Below, piece after piece: positions 1 through 13,000 of a stretch of 64,000 bases of DNA (position 1 is the stretch's first letter; each line of letters opens with the position of its first letter). Source of the DNA: Dryas octopetala (taxonomy: Eukaryota > Streptophyta > Magnoliopsida > Rosales > Rosaceae); NCBI GenBank assembly GCA_963921425.1, contig OY992839.1, forward strand, positions 6,163,409 to 6,227,408. The letters are read 5' to 3'. The notes under the pieces are model-generated. The model saw nothing but the letters and a program-made list of their open reading frames with translations. It was not told where the DNA came from and made no database searches. A program made the translations under genes and the position numbers.

Positions 1-2154
1 GGCTTTGGCTTGTGTTGGAAACATAGCGAAAGCAATGGGGCCTGCTATGGAACCTCATGTTTGTAGTCTTTTGGATGTTATGTTCTCTGCTGGTCTTTCC
101 CCTACGCTTGTTGAGGCCCTTGAGCAGATAACTACCAGGTACACTGGGTTGTTCAAGGATTTTTCCCCTTGCTCATATTTGGTGATTAGCAATCCAAGTG
201 GACTGACTAATTCTCTGTATCATTGGTTGCTGTTTCAGTATTCCATCTTTGCTGCCTACCATCCAAGATCGGTTGCTTGACTGCATTTCGGTGGTTCTTT
301 CAAGATCCCATCATTCTCAGGGAAGGCCAGCTGTTGGCATGGGTAGAGGAAATTTAATGAATATCCCTCAGCAAGTTTCAGACCTCAGTGGTTCAGCCTT
401 AGTGCAACTTGCTTTACAGACTCTAGCTCGTTTTAATTTCAAGGTTTGTGTGCATACAATGTCCATTGTGAATCCTAGTTGCACTTTTAATCTCACACAG
501 AGCTGATTTATGGTTTAGGGCCATGACCTTCTTGAGTTTGCAAGAGAATCAGTTGTTGTATATTTGGATGATGATGATGGAGCAATCCGAAAAGATGCAG
601 CCGTATGTTGTTGCAGATTAGTCGCAAATTCCTTTTCTGGTGTACAATATGCTTCTGGTAGGTCAAATCGGGGAAAGCGACGGCGTCTTGTGGAGGAGGT
701 TTGCTTTTGAACATTCATTTTCATTAACTTATGCTAAATGTTCCAAACTGTGGACAGTTGTAGTCCCCCAACCCCACCCCCCCCCCAAAAAAAAAAAAAA
801 TTGCTGCTTGTGTTTCTCGTTGCCTAGCATGCTTATTTGTGGTTTGTGTTTACTTAAACATACATTTGTATAATACACTGATATCTTCAACAATCAGAAC
901 TGGACGATCTGTGGGCAATTTAAACTTTTATGATTATGATTTGCAGCGAGAAACAGAAAGTAGTTTGCGGGAGGTTGGAAAACAGGAAGGGGGGAAAGGG
1001 TTAACTATTATAGAAATTTGAATAAAGACCAGAGGATTGGACTGAAACTCTTCATGCTGCAAGTAGATCATGAGTTGACATAAGCAACTATTAGATAACT
1101 TGTTTTCAATCTGCAATTCTAATATGTCAAATTCCATGTCTTTAAAGTAATTTATAAATCTTCAGTCGCAAAATCTCATTAATAATCCTATTCAAGTCTC
1201 TTTTGCCTTATGTTGTGAGTGAAATTGTGTTTATTTGTACATGCTTATTAACTGGAAATTGTCCTTTTTGCAGATTGTGGAAAAGCTTCTCATCGAGGCT
1301 GTTGCAGATGCTGATGTTATTGTTCGACATTCAGTCTTTTCCTCTCTGCATGGCAATAGAGGTTTTGATGATTTTTTGGCGCAGGCTGATAGTTTGAGCG
1401 CAGTTTTTGCTGCTTTAAATGATGAGGTGTGTTTTTCCTAAAATTAAAATTATGAGGTCTGTGCTTTACTCTATATGGATGTCCGCATGACTAAAATATG
1501 CTATATTGGTTGGACTTGTAAGCTTGGGTGCGTATGCAAGTGATAGTAAATACTACTTTTCTGTTCGTTTTTTTCTCTAGCATATGATGTGCAGATTTCA
1601 TGTATGGTTTGTTGGAATGTAATTTGTTAAATTTTAGTATTAATATTACATATAAACTTCATTTCGTGAGAATTATCTGTTCCTGTCTATAATATTGAAG
1701 GTTTATGTGTTTCATCTTGTAAAAGTACTATGATATTGTCGTAGGATTTTGATGTTCGAGAGTTTGCAATATCTGTGGCTGGGAGGTTGTCGGAAAAAAA
1801 TCCTGCTTATGTTCTTCCAGCGCTTCGTCGCCATCTCATACAGTTGTTGACTTATCTGGGGCAGAGGTGATGTGAAAGGATTATCAATTTTGGTTACTTG
1901 CAGTTATGGGAATTAATGCTAGAATGAACTGTCAAGGTGTTATATATTGACTTTTGTTGCTTTGTCAGCAGTGCAGATAGCAAATGCAGGGAGGAAAGTG
2001 CGAAGTTACTGGGTTGTTTAATACGGAACTGTGAACGACTAATACTTCCATACATTGCTCCAATACACAAGGTTTAATATGTCATTTAGGTCTTGTTTTG
2101 TTTATCTTAGTCATGTATTATTAATAAATTTGTTGTCCTCTAGGGGACATCCGA

Positions 2155-2186
<32 letters not shown>

Positions 2187-5100
2187 GGCTCTTGCGCAAG
2201 GATGACATAAACAACTTGAGTGTTATTAATAAATATGTCTACTCCTTTTCTTTTCCCTTCTCTCATAATGAATGTCTGATTTTTCAGGCACTTGTGGCAA
2301 GACTTATTGATGGCCCTGGTATCAACACAAATAGTGGCATTATTAGTGGAGTTCTTGTAACTGTTGGGGATCTTGCTAGAGTGGTGGGTATAATTGGATT
2401 TTTTTCCATCATGTCTTATTTATTTATTTGGATTGGAGGAACTCTTGTAGGTGGCAGAGTTGAGGTGTCTAATGCATTTTTTGTGACCATAAGAACATGA
2501 TAATGTATTGACCTTTTTTTTTTGGGATAAGAAACACAAATAATTTTATTGAAAACAAGAAATAAAGTACAGGAAAAGACGGACAAGATGTCCATATATT
2601 CCTAAAAACATGGGTTAACTTCCACAAAATGATTGTTGCTGAACTAGTACATGTCTTTAATGCAAAATGTTATCCAAAACTTGACATGAGACAGCTATCT
2701 TAATAATCTTTGTATTAAATATGAGTATTTAAGTTCTAATCCTGTTTAGGTCCTACTCCTCTCTCTGCCTCTCTCTTGTATTATCTCTATGTTTGTGGGA
2801 ATGGATTTTTTTTTTTTTTGGGGGGGGGGGGGGAGGGGGTTGGGTACTGTTGCAAATTTTGAGGTTCCTGTTTCCTATTTTCTTTGCCTAATGTAGAAGC
2901 ACTCACGTAGTCACACTAGATCTATTAGGGGCCCATTTTGTTCATTAAGGTCTCCAATTTTGTTGATATATCCTTTTGTTGCATATGTATGGTTGCATTC
3001 CTTTTCTGTTATAAATATTTTTGTGCTGTGCTAATATAAATGTTGTTTTCTATTTTGTTTGTTTGCAAGTTCCTTAGATTACCACAAGTTTCCCTTATTT
3101 CTTTCATTAGTTTTTGTTTTTGTTTTTTATTTAGGGTGGTTTTGCAATGAGAAAATACATTCCCGAGCTTATGCCTTTGATTGTTGATGCTTTATTGGAT
3201 GGAGCAGCTGTCACAAAACGGGAAGTGGCTGTTGCTACTCTCGGTCAAGTTGTACAGAGCACTGGGTATGCACTCTGTTTATCACATTGCTCTATGATCT
3301 GTAGGTTCTGGTTCTATTAATTTGTTTTCTTTTTCATTTTTTTTTTTTGTGAGTTAGAAAAAACATCAATGAGGCTTATGCATGTTACACTGATTTGGAC
3401 TGCTCATCAGATTGAATAAATAATTGATTGTCAATTTGGTCATTCATGTGGAACTTGGGTTTGTAATACCATTTAATTTTTTAGTTTTCTCTTTTGAATA
3501 CAATTGAGAACTCAGTCCTAGTATTGACAGTGAAGTTATGATTTGAGTTACTTTCTTTGGAGCCACTTTAATGGAAGTATATTAATCTTCTCAATGTGTT
3601 TTATCTTTTGTATTATGCATGAGAGGGAACCTTTGTTCTTTGATTTTTATAGGTACGTCATAACTCCATATAATGAGTATCCACTGTTACTTGGCTTACT
3701 CTTGAAGTTGCTGAATGGTGAGTTAGCATGGTCTACAAGACGTGAAGTACTAAAGGTATACTTATTAACTAGATTCCATGGTTATAAAACATACGCAACT
3801 TTTTATGATAAAATTGTTCTTGGGCTTTACCAGGTTCTTGGAATTATGGGTGCTCTAGACCCTCATGTGCACAAACGAAATCAGCAAAGCTTGCCTGGGT
3901 CACATGGAGATGTTACCCGTAATGCCAGTGAGTCTGGTCAACACATTCAATCTGTGGATGAATTGCCTATGGACCTGTGGCCATCATTTGCAACATCTGA
4001 AGATTATTATTCTACGGTAGCACTATATAACCTTTTTATTCTATTATATGTGTGTATTTCGAGTGATAGCAATGCGTGACACTCCTCATCGCCACTGATT
4101 GCATTGACTTCATCAATGCTCAACATAATCAATGGCCTACAGTGATCCAAATGTCTGTCTTCTGCATTGCCTTCGATTGAAAATACGCATGTATACATAT
4201 ATATATATATATGCATCAATATGATAAATAAATTTCCCATCTTTTCTTGTTTCATATATTATGACTACAGGTTGCAATCAATTCTCTCATGCGAATACTT
4301 AGGGACCCTTCACTTGCTACTTACCACCTAAAGGTGGTTGGATCTCTTATGTTCATATTCAAGGTATTTATCATAAAGGAATGCAGTTTTTGTTTATGTG
4401 ATTATTATTCTTCTACTCTCATTTTATGATTATTGTAATTCTTCTTGATGTCTAATATTATCTCTTTTTTTGCGAGATTAGTCAATGGGTCTTGGTTGTG
4501 TTCCATACTTACCAAAGGTCAGTGCATAAATGTTTCAATTGTGATTGCCTTCTTTATATATTACAGTTACACAGACCCACACGAACTAATAGATGTGTGT
4601 GTATGCATGTGTGCACACATACATATCACATATGTGCTTTCTGGTTGAATCTTAGTTTCATAATTGGGTCTGATTATATTTCGCCTTCCATATTATAATA
4701 TGAAAGGCGAAATATGTTTAGCATAAATAATGATTTTGGGAAGTTGATTCTATTAATCGATGGAAATATCTGTCTCCATTATAGTATGATTTTCTGCTCC
4801 AGAAACTGGCTGCCTAATGGACAGTTGATGAGTATTCTAAGAAAATTGTATAAGTCTATTATTTTACTGCTCTTTAGCCCTGCAATTTCAAAAGGAAAAT
4901 TTGGGTGTGGTTACTAGATGGGTTTGCAGTGGTGTGGCTGTGTCCTAGTAGTTGTTATCTTGTTGGTGGAGAGGGCCTTGGATTCAAGGCCAACAAAATG
5001 GTGTTCATTCTTTGGCAGGGTTTTTTTGATAAGGAAGAGGAAGTGGATCTACTTTGGGATAGGATTAAATTCTTAGCTTTGCTTTGGAATCTTTGTCAAA

Positions 5101-7031
5101 ACATTTTAGAGATGTACCCTTTAGTGTAATTCATCTTGATCGGGGGAGTTTTGAATTGAGTGTAACTTGTGTTATGTTTTGAGGGTTTCTTGGAGTTGAT
5201 GGGATTCTCATCCATTCTACTTGTATATTTTTTCTCTCTGTATAAAGAAAAGTCCAATCTTGAATTCCACTTGTTGTTTTGCTAATTGATGGTTGATATA
5301 CTGTTGTATTTGTTTTGGCTTGATTAAATTGTGTGCTTTTACCTTCCTTACATGTAGGTTTTGCCTGATCTCTTCCATATAGTCCGTACATGTGACGATG
5401 CTTTAAAGGATTTTATTACATGGAAACTTGGAACTCTAGTGTCTATTGTGCGCCAGGTATATTACGATGTCAATGACCTCTTTTTTCACACATGTAATGA
5501 TTGTGGAGGATTTCTTGATGACCATATATGGGTTTGATGTGCTGTGCAGCACATTCGAAAATATCTGCACGAGCTGCTCATTCTAATTTCAGAACTATGG
5601 TCAACCTTCAGTTTTCCTGCTGCTGGCCGTCCTCAACTTGGCTATCCAGTAAGTTTGTCCTTTACTTTTTAGTTACAATTACCTGGAACATATGATGAGA
5701 TTGATTTTTCATGCTTAATATTTTCCATTGTGATTATTTTTCTCTTTCTCCTGTAATCTTCTCAGGTTCTGCATCTAGTGGAGCAGCTTTGTTTGGCTCT
5801 CAATGATGAGTTCAGGACGTATCTTCCTGATATTCTTCCATGTTGTATTCAAGTTCTAAGCGATGCAGAACGGTATAATGATTACACTTATGTTCTTGAC
5901 ATCCTCCGTACCCTTGAAGTGTTTGGTGGTTAGTACTCTTCATTTTTTAAATATCAAGAATATTGGTAATTAATTTATTTTAGCTAATAAGTAGGATTAT
6001 TGGAGTGAATATAAACACAACGGAGAGATTCTTATTCTGGAATCTTGGTATCAATTAGATATGAACACAGAGTGAATTTTCATATTCTTCAATCTAAGAA
6101 TCAATTGATACATGAAGCGATATTCAAATGTTTCTTAGAAAATTTGGATAATAGTTTGGTGATCAAGTAGGACTTATAAGTATTATGAACAATGAAGAGT
6201 TACTTACCTTGCAACTTTAAATTGATTGGATAACCAAGTTGGTAGACAGGTGGCAAAAAGCTTGTATTGATAACTCCAAGACCCAGGAGTATGTGTTTAT
6301 TGCGTGCCTGCATTTGTATGAATATCAATTGACGTATGTTAAGGGAACTTGAAAAGTGATTGGGCATCAAAGTTCTTATATACCTTATAACGTTGCCTTT
6401 TCTATTTGTATGATGGATTTAACACAAATAGCTCATTATCCTTTAAGATTTAGAAATACAAAGATATTTGGGTTTTCTGCTTCAAAAGGCACTAAAACCA
6501 TTGTATTTTATTTAGTTCTTTCTTTTTACAATGACTACATGAATTATATATGCCAAGCTGTAAAAGCTCTCATTTCAGTTTCAAAATGCAGGAACATTGG
6601 ATGAACATATGCATCTGCTTCTTCCTGCACTCATTCGCTTGTTTAAAGTGGATGCTTCAGTGGATATAAGACGTGCTGCTATCAAAACTTTGACGAGACT
6701 GATCCCTCGTGTGCAGGTTGCCATCTGTGCACCCCGGCTCCTTTTATTTTTTAAGCACTGCAATTCTATTTTGTTGCATTGCTATTGGATATTATGTTGA
6801 TAGTAATGTGTTACTCTTCTTTTTCAGGTTACTGGTCACATATCTTCTCTTGTGCATCACTTGAAGCTAGTCTTAGATGGGTCTGTGTCCATTTTCCTTG
6901 GCTTTGAATAGTATCTGTTATTTTACTTTTGAAAGTGTATGATTTGATCTTCATGTGCAATTCTCGGTTCTTTCCTGAAATTGATCATCTATTGAAAATT
7001 GTCTCCAAGGAGTAACTTTTAGATGCATCCT

Positions 7032-7069
<38 letters not shown>

Positions 7070-10000
7070 GACTATTTAAATGGTTAGACATAAATTTTTA
7101 GATTTATTCAAAATTTTAAGTGGTTAGCTATTTCTATCAGTGCTTTCTTTCCAGCAGTTTGGATGACTTCTAAATCCTTATTTTTTTCTTTTCTTTCTTT
7201 CTCTCCCTTTTTTGACACAATTATTGTTTTTTTGTTGATTATCTTAGAATAATGTCAACTTCTTCATTTGTAGTGAACCCAATTAATCACAGCCTGCTTT
7301 CATCTGGTTCCAATTTTTGTGATGATTTCTTTTTCATATTGACTTTTGGTCGAGACATTTCTTAGCACTTGTAATGATGGATGGTTAAAGATAGGACTTG
7401 AACTTTGATTTTCTCTAGCTTTTAAATTGTTGTGACTGTCTGATTCTGTTTTTTGTATTTGAAGAAAATTTTGAGGATGTGTTTTTTGACGTATGCTCTT
7501 ATTTCTCCTGTTTGATGTTATAACTTGCTGCTTTAGAATGATATGGCATCTTTAATACTCTGGATTATTTTATATTTATTTCTTGATTTTGAAGTACATA
7601 TCGAACTCTCTAACCGTTTAAACTTTTTCGTTACAGGAAGAATGATGAGCTCCGGAAGGATGCTGTTGATGCACTTTGTTGTCTAGCTCATGCCCTTGGA
7701 GAAGACTTCACAATTTTTATCCCATCAATACATAAACTTCTGCTGAAACATCGCTTACGGGTCTTCCTCATCCCCTCCCGTTATTGACCTTATTTGAAAA
7801 AAAAATTGTATGATGAATATTTTCTTGCTTCTGGTGATATTAAGTAAGACGATTATTTCATTTCAGCATAAGGAATTTGAGGAAATTGAAGGGCGTTTGC
7901 AGCGACGTGAACCTTTAATTTTGGGGAGCACAGCTGCTCAAAGATTAAGTCGACGGCTTCCAGTAGAGGTTATTACTGACCGTTTGAATGATCTGGAGAT
8001 TGACCCTTATTATGATGGCTCTGATGTGCAGAAACAACTCCGAGTCCATCAGGTATCTCTCCTGTGATTGCACGTCCTGTAATTTATGTGCTATTGTGTT
8101 TCTCACTACTGCAGTCATGATGTCAGGAAGTGCCCTATAAAACTCCTAGGTACTTGGGCATATGAATAATCTGTCGAACACAGCATATATTTGGGCTAAC
8201 ATTTTCTGGGGCATTAAGTGTAAATTTCAGGAATGACACATAAAATAGAGCGTGTATTGTATAAAGTCATTTAACAGCGGATAGACACAAGTTATGACAA
8301 CCCTCACACGAGAGCCAAGCCAAAAAGAAGGCTTTCATTAAGATAATTCGCCCATACAATAGAACAAGGAGAGCAATCAACGCTATGGCTACTTTAGGAC
8401 AATTCCCGCCTTAGGACCCCTACTGTGACAACAGCTACTACGCATCCCACATCAGAAAATGCTATCGACGAAACCCTGGACGTAACTTTAATTCCACCAT
8501 GGATGAAAAAAGACAAAGTCGACTAAACCCCGTAAAAGTGTCCTCAATCATATTTTCACTCGTAGAGCCGCTTCTAATTAAGTGAAAAACTGCTTTGCAA
8601 GTAATATAGGTTGGTGTCAAACACAGCACATATCATTTATAGCTATTACTAGGGAACAATTATCCTTCTGCTGAAAATTTTGTTTATGTAATTGGTGAAT
8701 CTTTACTTTGATGTTAAGTTCATTTGAACTTAGCATGTAATATGGTTGTTAAACATGGCAGTCCTATTTTTTTGGCTATTAGAATTGACTAGGGTTGGTT
8801 ATCTTACATCGATTTGTTTTCTTTTTTGTGTTACAACATTATCTCTATTGTGTTCATTCTATGTCAGCATTATAGTTCCTGTTTTGTTGATATTGCTTAT
8901 TTATGTTTTCCAGATGCGTAGATCTGATTATCTGATTGGCTTTGCCCTCATATATTTTACCTTATTTATTTTCATCTTTTTATTTTGGCTGTAAGTTGAT
9001 TATTTGACTTGTACAAGTTATATACAGGTCAATGATGGTCGATTACGCACCGCTGGGGAGGCTTCTCAGCGCAGTACCAAAGAAGATTGGGCAGAATGGA
9101 TGAGACATTTTAGTATTGAACTTTTGAAGGAATCTCCTTCTCCTGCCCTACGAACCTGTGCAAGGCTTGCACAGTTGCAGGTATTGCTGATTTTACTTAT
9201 TTGTACATTCTTTCCTTTGGAGTTTAGGTTCTGATCTCCTGCTTTTGCAGCCATTTGTTGGGCGGGAGTTGTTTGCAGCTGGTTTTGTTAGTTGTTGGGC
9301 GCAGCTAAATGAGACTAGTCAGAAACAGTTAGTTCGGAGTTTGGAGATGGCATTTTCATCTCCAAATATTCCTCCTGAAATTTTGGCAACACTTCTTAAT
9401 TTGGTATGTCTTTCGAGCATATGGATTATTCCTAAATTGATGTAAGATATGAAACTGAATGATATATATTTTATTGTTATTTCAACATCTATGCCTGCTG
9501 AACTATAATACTTTGGTTTACCTTATGATTTGAGTTTGAAATGCTTAAAACTCCATTGTTGCATGATTATTTAATATATAAGCTAAGCTCAAGCTAGTGT
9601 TTTAGGTTGATTGTAAGTAAGTGCGAGGATGCTTATTCAAACCCACATTGTAGAATGTTATCCTAGCAAATCTTGTCTTTTGTTATCTCCCCTACCCTAG
9701 ACCACTATCAAAGTTTTTAAGTCTTGTAGGCTGCATCACATGTTATCAACAAAATAGGATGTGGGAATGTTGGCTAGCAAGATTGGAGCTCTGAGATTGC
9801 CTTCTAAAAGCTGACTTAGTACTTCAAGGGGAACTAATTATAAGCTATCTACTTTTATCAGGTTACTCTTTTTGATCAGAAAGATTTTTTGCGGATGCCA
9901 AATCTTGATTCCTTGGGCCAAACAGAAAGATTTTTTTCAGAAAATAATTTCATCAGAAAACAAATGATGCCCTCGTATATCTTGTGCTTCTTCTTCATCC

Positions 10001-13000
10001 AAGTCAAAGCCTTTTAGGTTATCTGATTATTTATTTAACAACTGCCCGTTTTTTCCTTCATAGGAAGCATGACTTCTATTAAAACTTAAAAGGAAAAGAA
10101 AGAAAACCTACAAACCTACAGTCGGAACATACAAAGTTTACACATGTACTTGTCAAAGAAATAATGACAGAGATCATTCTATTAGGCATGTCAACCATCA
10201 TTAACCTTTTACGGCTTTAAGTCTACATGTACTACACAACTGAACAAAATTTACATGATTTTGCATTCTAGTTTTGTTGTCTGCATCAAGTAGTTCTATA
10301 AGAAACCCTTTTGCTTGGTGAACCTTTGATTCGCATGTTGCTTGTTGAAAGTTTATTATTTAAAAGTAAACAACCTGAGGTTCTGTATGGAAACATGGGT
10401 AAGAAAGGAAATGTAACTGTCCTACTGCATCAAATTTCTCTTGCATGAGATTGCAATTTTGTTTCTCTTTATTTCACTTTGTTGATTTATTTAATTAATT
10501 GATTCTGAAGGCAGAGTTCATGGAACATGATGAGAAACCTCTTCCTATAGACATTCGCCTCCTTGGTGCCCTTGCAGAAAAGGTAAACTTCATTTTTATT
10601 TTATTTTTTTGGGGGCGTGGAGGGTTGGTGTAAAATTTTGCAATCTCTATTCTGCTAATAAATTTACTGCACAGTACGAGATTCTCTTACATGTTTCATG
10701 TATATTTACATCATCAATTCTACACTTCAGTGTCGTGCATTTGCAAAGGCCTTGCATTACAAAGAAATGGAATTTGAAGGAGCACGCTCCAAGAAGATGG
10801 ATGCCAACCCTGTTGCTGTAGTCGAAGCACTTATACATATAAACAACCAGTTACACCAGCATGAGGTTCACTGGAAAGAAAATTTTTAACCACTTTATCA
10901 CTACTATATACTGAGGTTTGATCTATCTTTGAACATGTATTGGCCCATTTTATTGATAAATTTGTGTTTTTCTTAGGCTGCTGTTGGAATATTGACCTAT
11001 GCCCAACAACATTTGGATGTTCAACTGAAAGAGTCATGGTAATTTTGAGTTTTATATACTTCCCTATTTTTCGTACCCTTGAAATAAATCATGGTGATTG
11101 TACTACTCCTTTTTAAGTGAATTTCCGTATCTGCATTTTCATATTTTTTGCTAGTATTTATTTGATGATATGAATTTCAGGGACCTTTTTTTTTTCTCCT
11201 AGAAAAAGAAAATTATACTTTTAATGTGTCCTTTTGCATTTTCCTTTCGTAAATGGGTTGTGCCCTTCCATGCCCTATTAAATTCTATTATTTTCAACCT
11301 ATCTTTTTAAAAACATTGCAAAAGAATATTACTCATATCAGGTACTACTTTTTTAGGTATGAGAAGTTGCAGAGATGGGATGATGCTCTCAAGGCCTACA
11401 CTGCAAAAGCCTCTCAAGCATCAAGTCCGCATCTTGTTTTGGATGCCACATTAGGTTCGTGTTGACCATCATTTTTCATTTGTTGGTCTTAAACTCTTGT
11501 GTGGTAACTTTTAAAACAGTGATTAGTTTTGTTTGAGTTTCATTTTTTTCTATGGTAGAATAACTACAAAAAGGTAAATATTTCTTGATTTCTTAATTTT
11601 CTTGGCGTTGTTGGTGTAGGTTACTCTTTTTAAAATTGTGTGTAGACTCATTATGATCATGCTCTTCCTCATACTCATAGTGTTAGATCATTTAGTTCCC
11701 AATTGTGGTTGAACTTTGCTGCAAATGTATTTAAGACCAAAAATGGCTGTTATCAATTTAGAGCAAACAATTATCTGAAAGAAAGCATCCAACAAATTTA
11801 ACTCTATATTGTCATTAATGCTGTTTGACCCGTTGTTTTTCCTTGAAATGTCAATTGTGGTGTGGCTATGGTTATTTTTGAAACCTGCAAGTCCTGCTGC
11901 CACACAATGGAGTTGTATTGTGTAAAAGGCAGCATGTACAGTGTTTTTGTAATGCAACAGTTGCATTCTTATAAAAAAACAGTTGCATTCTTGCCGTGTA
12001 CTTATTTCAAGTTTGTGGTGTCCCCTACAAATTTTCGCTTTGTGCAACCATGCTTGAATACATTTTATCATATGTTCTTTGTCTGCCTGCCGCCTGTTAG
12101 CGCCTTGGTATGCTCTTGGCTAGTCATCATCATCCAATCCAAGATTACTTGGGAATAATGGGAAGAAAGGATTGTGTAAGATAGCTTCCATACATGTACG
12201 TAGGCTGGAAAGTAAGACTAGGTGAAGTTCAGAGCCATGGGTTAAGTTATGGTTGGTGAAGTTTAGAGCCATGATTCTGTCAATATGCTTAAGTTACGGT
12301 TGACCACCAAAATGAGTACATGGATTAGCTCCACACTTGGTAGTTGTGGAAGGTGAGCAGCAGAGGTCACAGTATTGTTGAGGAAAGTACTTCTTGCTTC
12401 ATTTGTAAGTCAAAGAATTGATCAAGTGTTCGGGAGTAAAGGTTTGTGGGGAGAAATAAAAGTATTAGAGGTGATAATATGCTTGAAGCTCTGTCTAACA
12501 TAATTTTATTTTCATGCGTCAGAGATCCAGTTTTAACCCTTAATTCTTATTTGTGTCAGTTGATATGTAATTGTACTGCTGCAAACTCATTGCATCCCTT
12601 CTTGTCTTCTTTTTCATTATCTTCTTGTTTTGCTTTTCTTTCATGGAACAGAAATTTTATTTGGTGCACTTATTAACCTTTTTCAAATCTTTCATTTAAT
12701 GGTTAAATTTCATGACCTGGACCTCTCCCCTGCCACTTATTTTATAATTATTGTTGCTTTTGATGTTGTTATTGTGCTATTTAATGTTTTTGATTTAGTG
12801 TTACTGCCTTGCGATGTTCTAAATATACAAAAGATGGGATCAGTTTTTGCTTGTACTATTTTGTGAATATGATTTTTTATGGTGGCTTCTGTAGGTCGGA
12901 TGCGATGCCTTGCTGCTTTGGCACGATGGGAGGAGCTTAACAACCTGTTCAGGGAATACTGGACCCCTGCTGAGCCAGCTGCTCGATTGGAAATGGCACC

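Larger units (their letters stand above)
1..10582 (+). other. TOR: TOR exons 1-22: HEAT-repeat solenoid
   Basis: Exons: 1-138, 239-443, 519-698, 1274-1426, 1745-1866, 1969-2071, 2288-2383, 3135-3265, 3653-3755, 3834-4016, 4271-4363, 4482-4517, 5358-5456, 5550-5648, 5766-5928, 6592-6716, 6828-6880, 7637-7760, 7867-8052, 9028-9180, 9251-9403, 10511-10582. The protein is all helical repeat in character, with conserved stretches such as [46 protein letters not shown] and [20 protein letters not shown]. In TOR this scaffold binds RAPTOR and supports dimerisation. Exon 12 is only 36 bases ([12 protein letters not shown]). All junctions keep frame. The exon coordinates rest on homology plus GT/AG signals; no transcript data were available. 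Confidence 0.93.

Noticed and set aside
2135-2211. Functional U6 gene
   Set aside because: Homology stops before the U6 3' end and no plant USE/TATA pair or terminator is visible; treated as a derived fragment.
3543-4079. 178-residue open frame spanning TOR exons 9-10
   Set aside because: Intron between them happens to lack stops; homologous TOR proteins skip 3756-3833, and GT/AG signals are present.
11688-12158. Frames of 127 and 98 residues on opposite strands in a TOR intron
   Set aside because: No recognisable motif, mutual overlap, and AT-rich intron composition.
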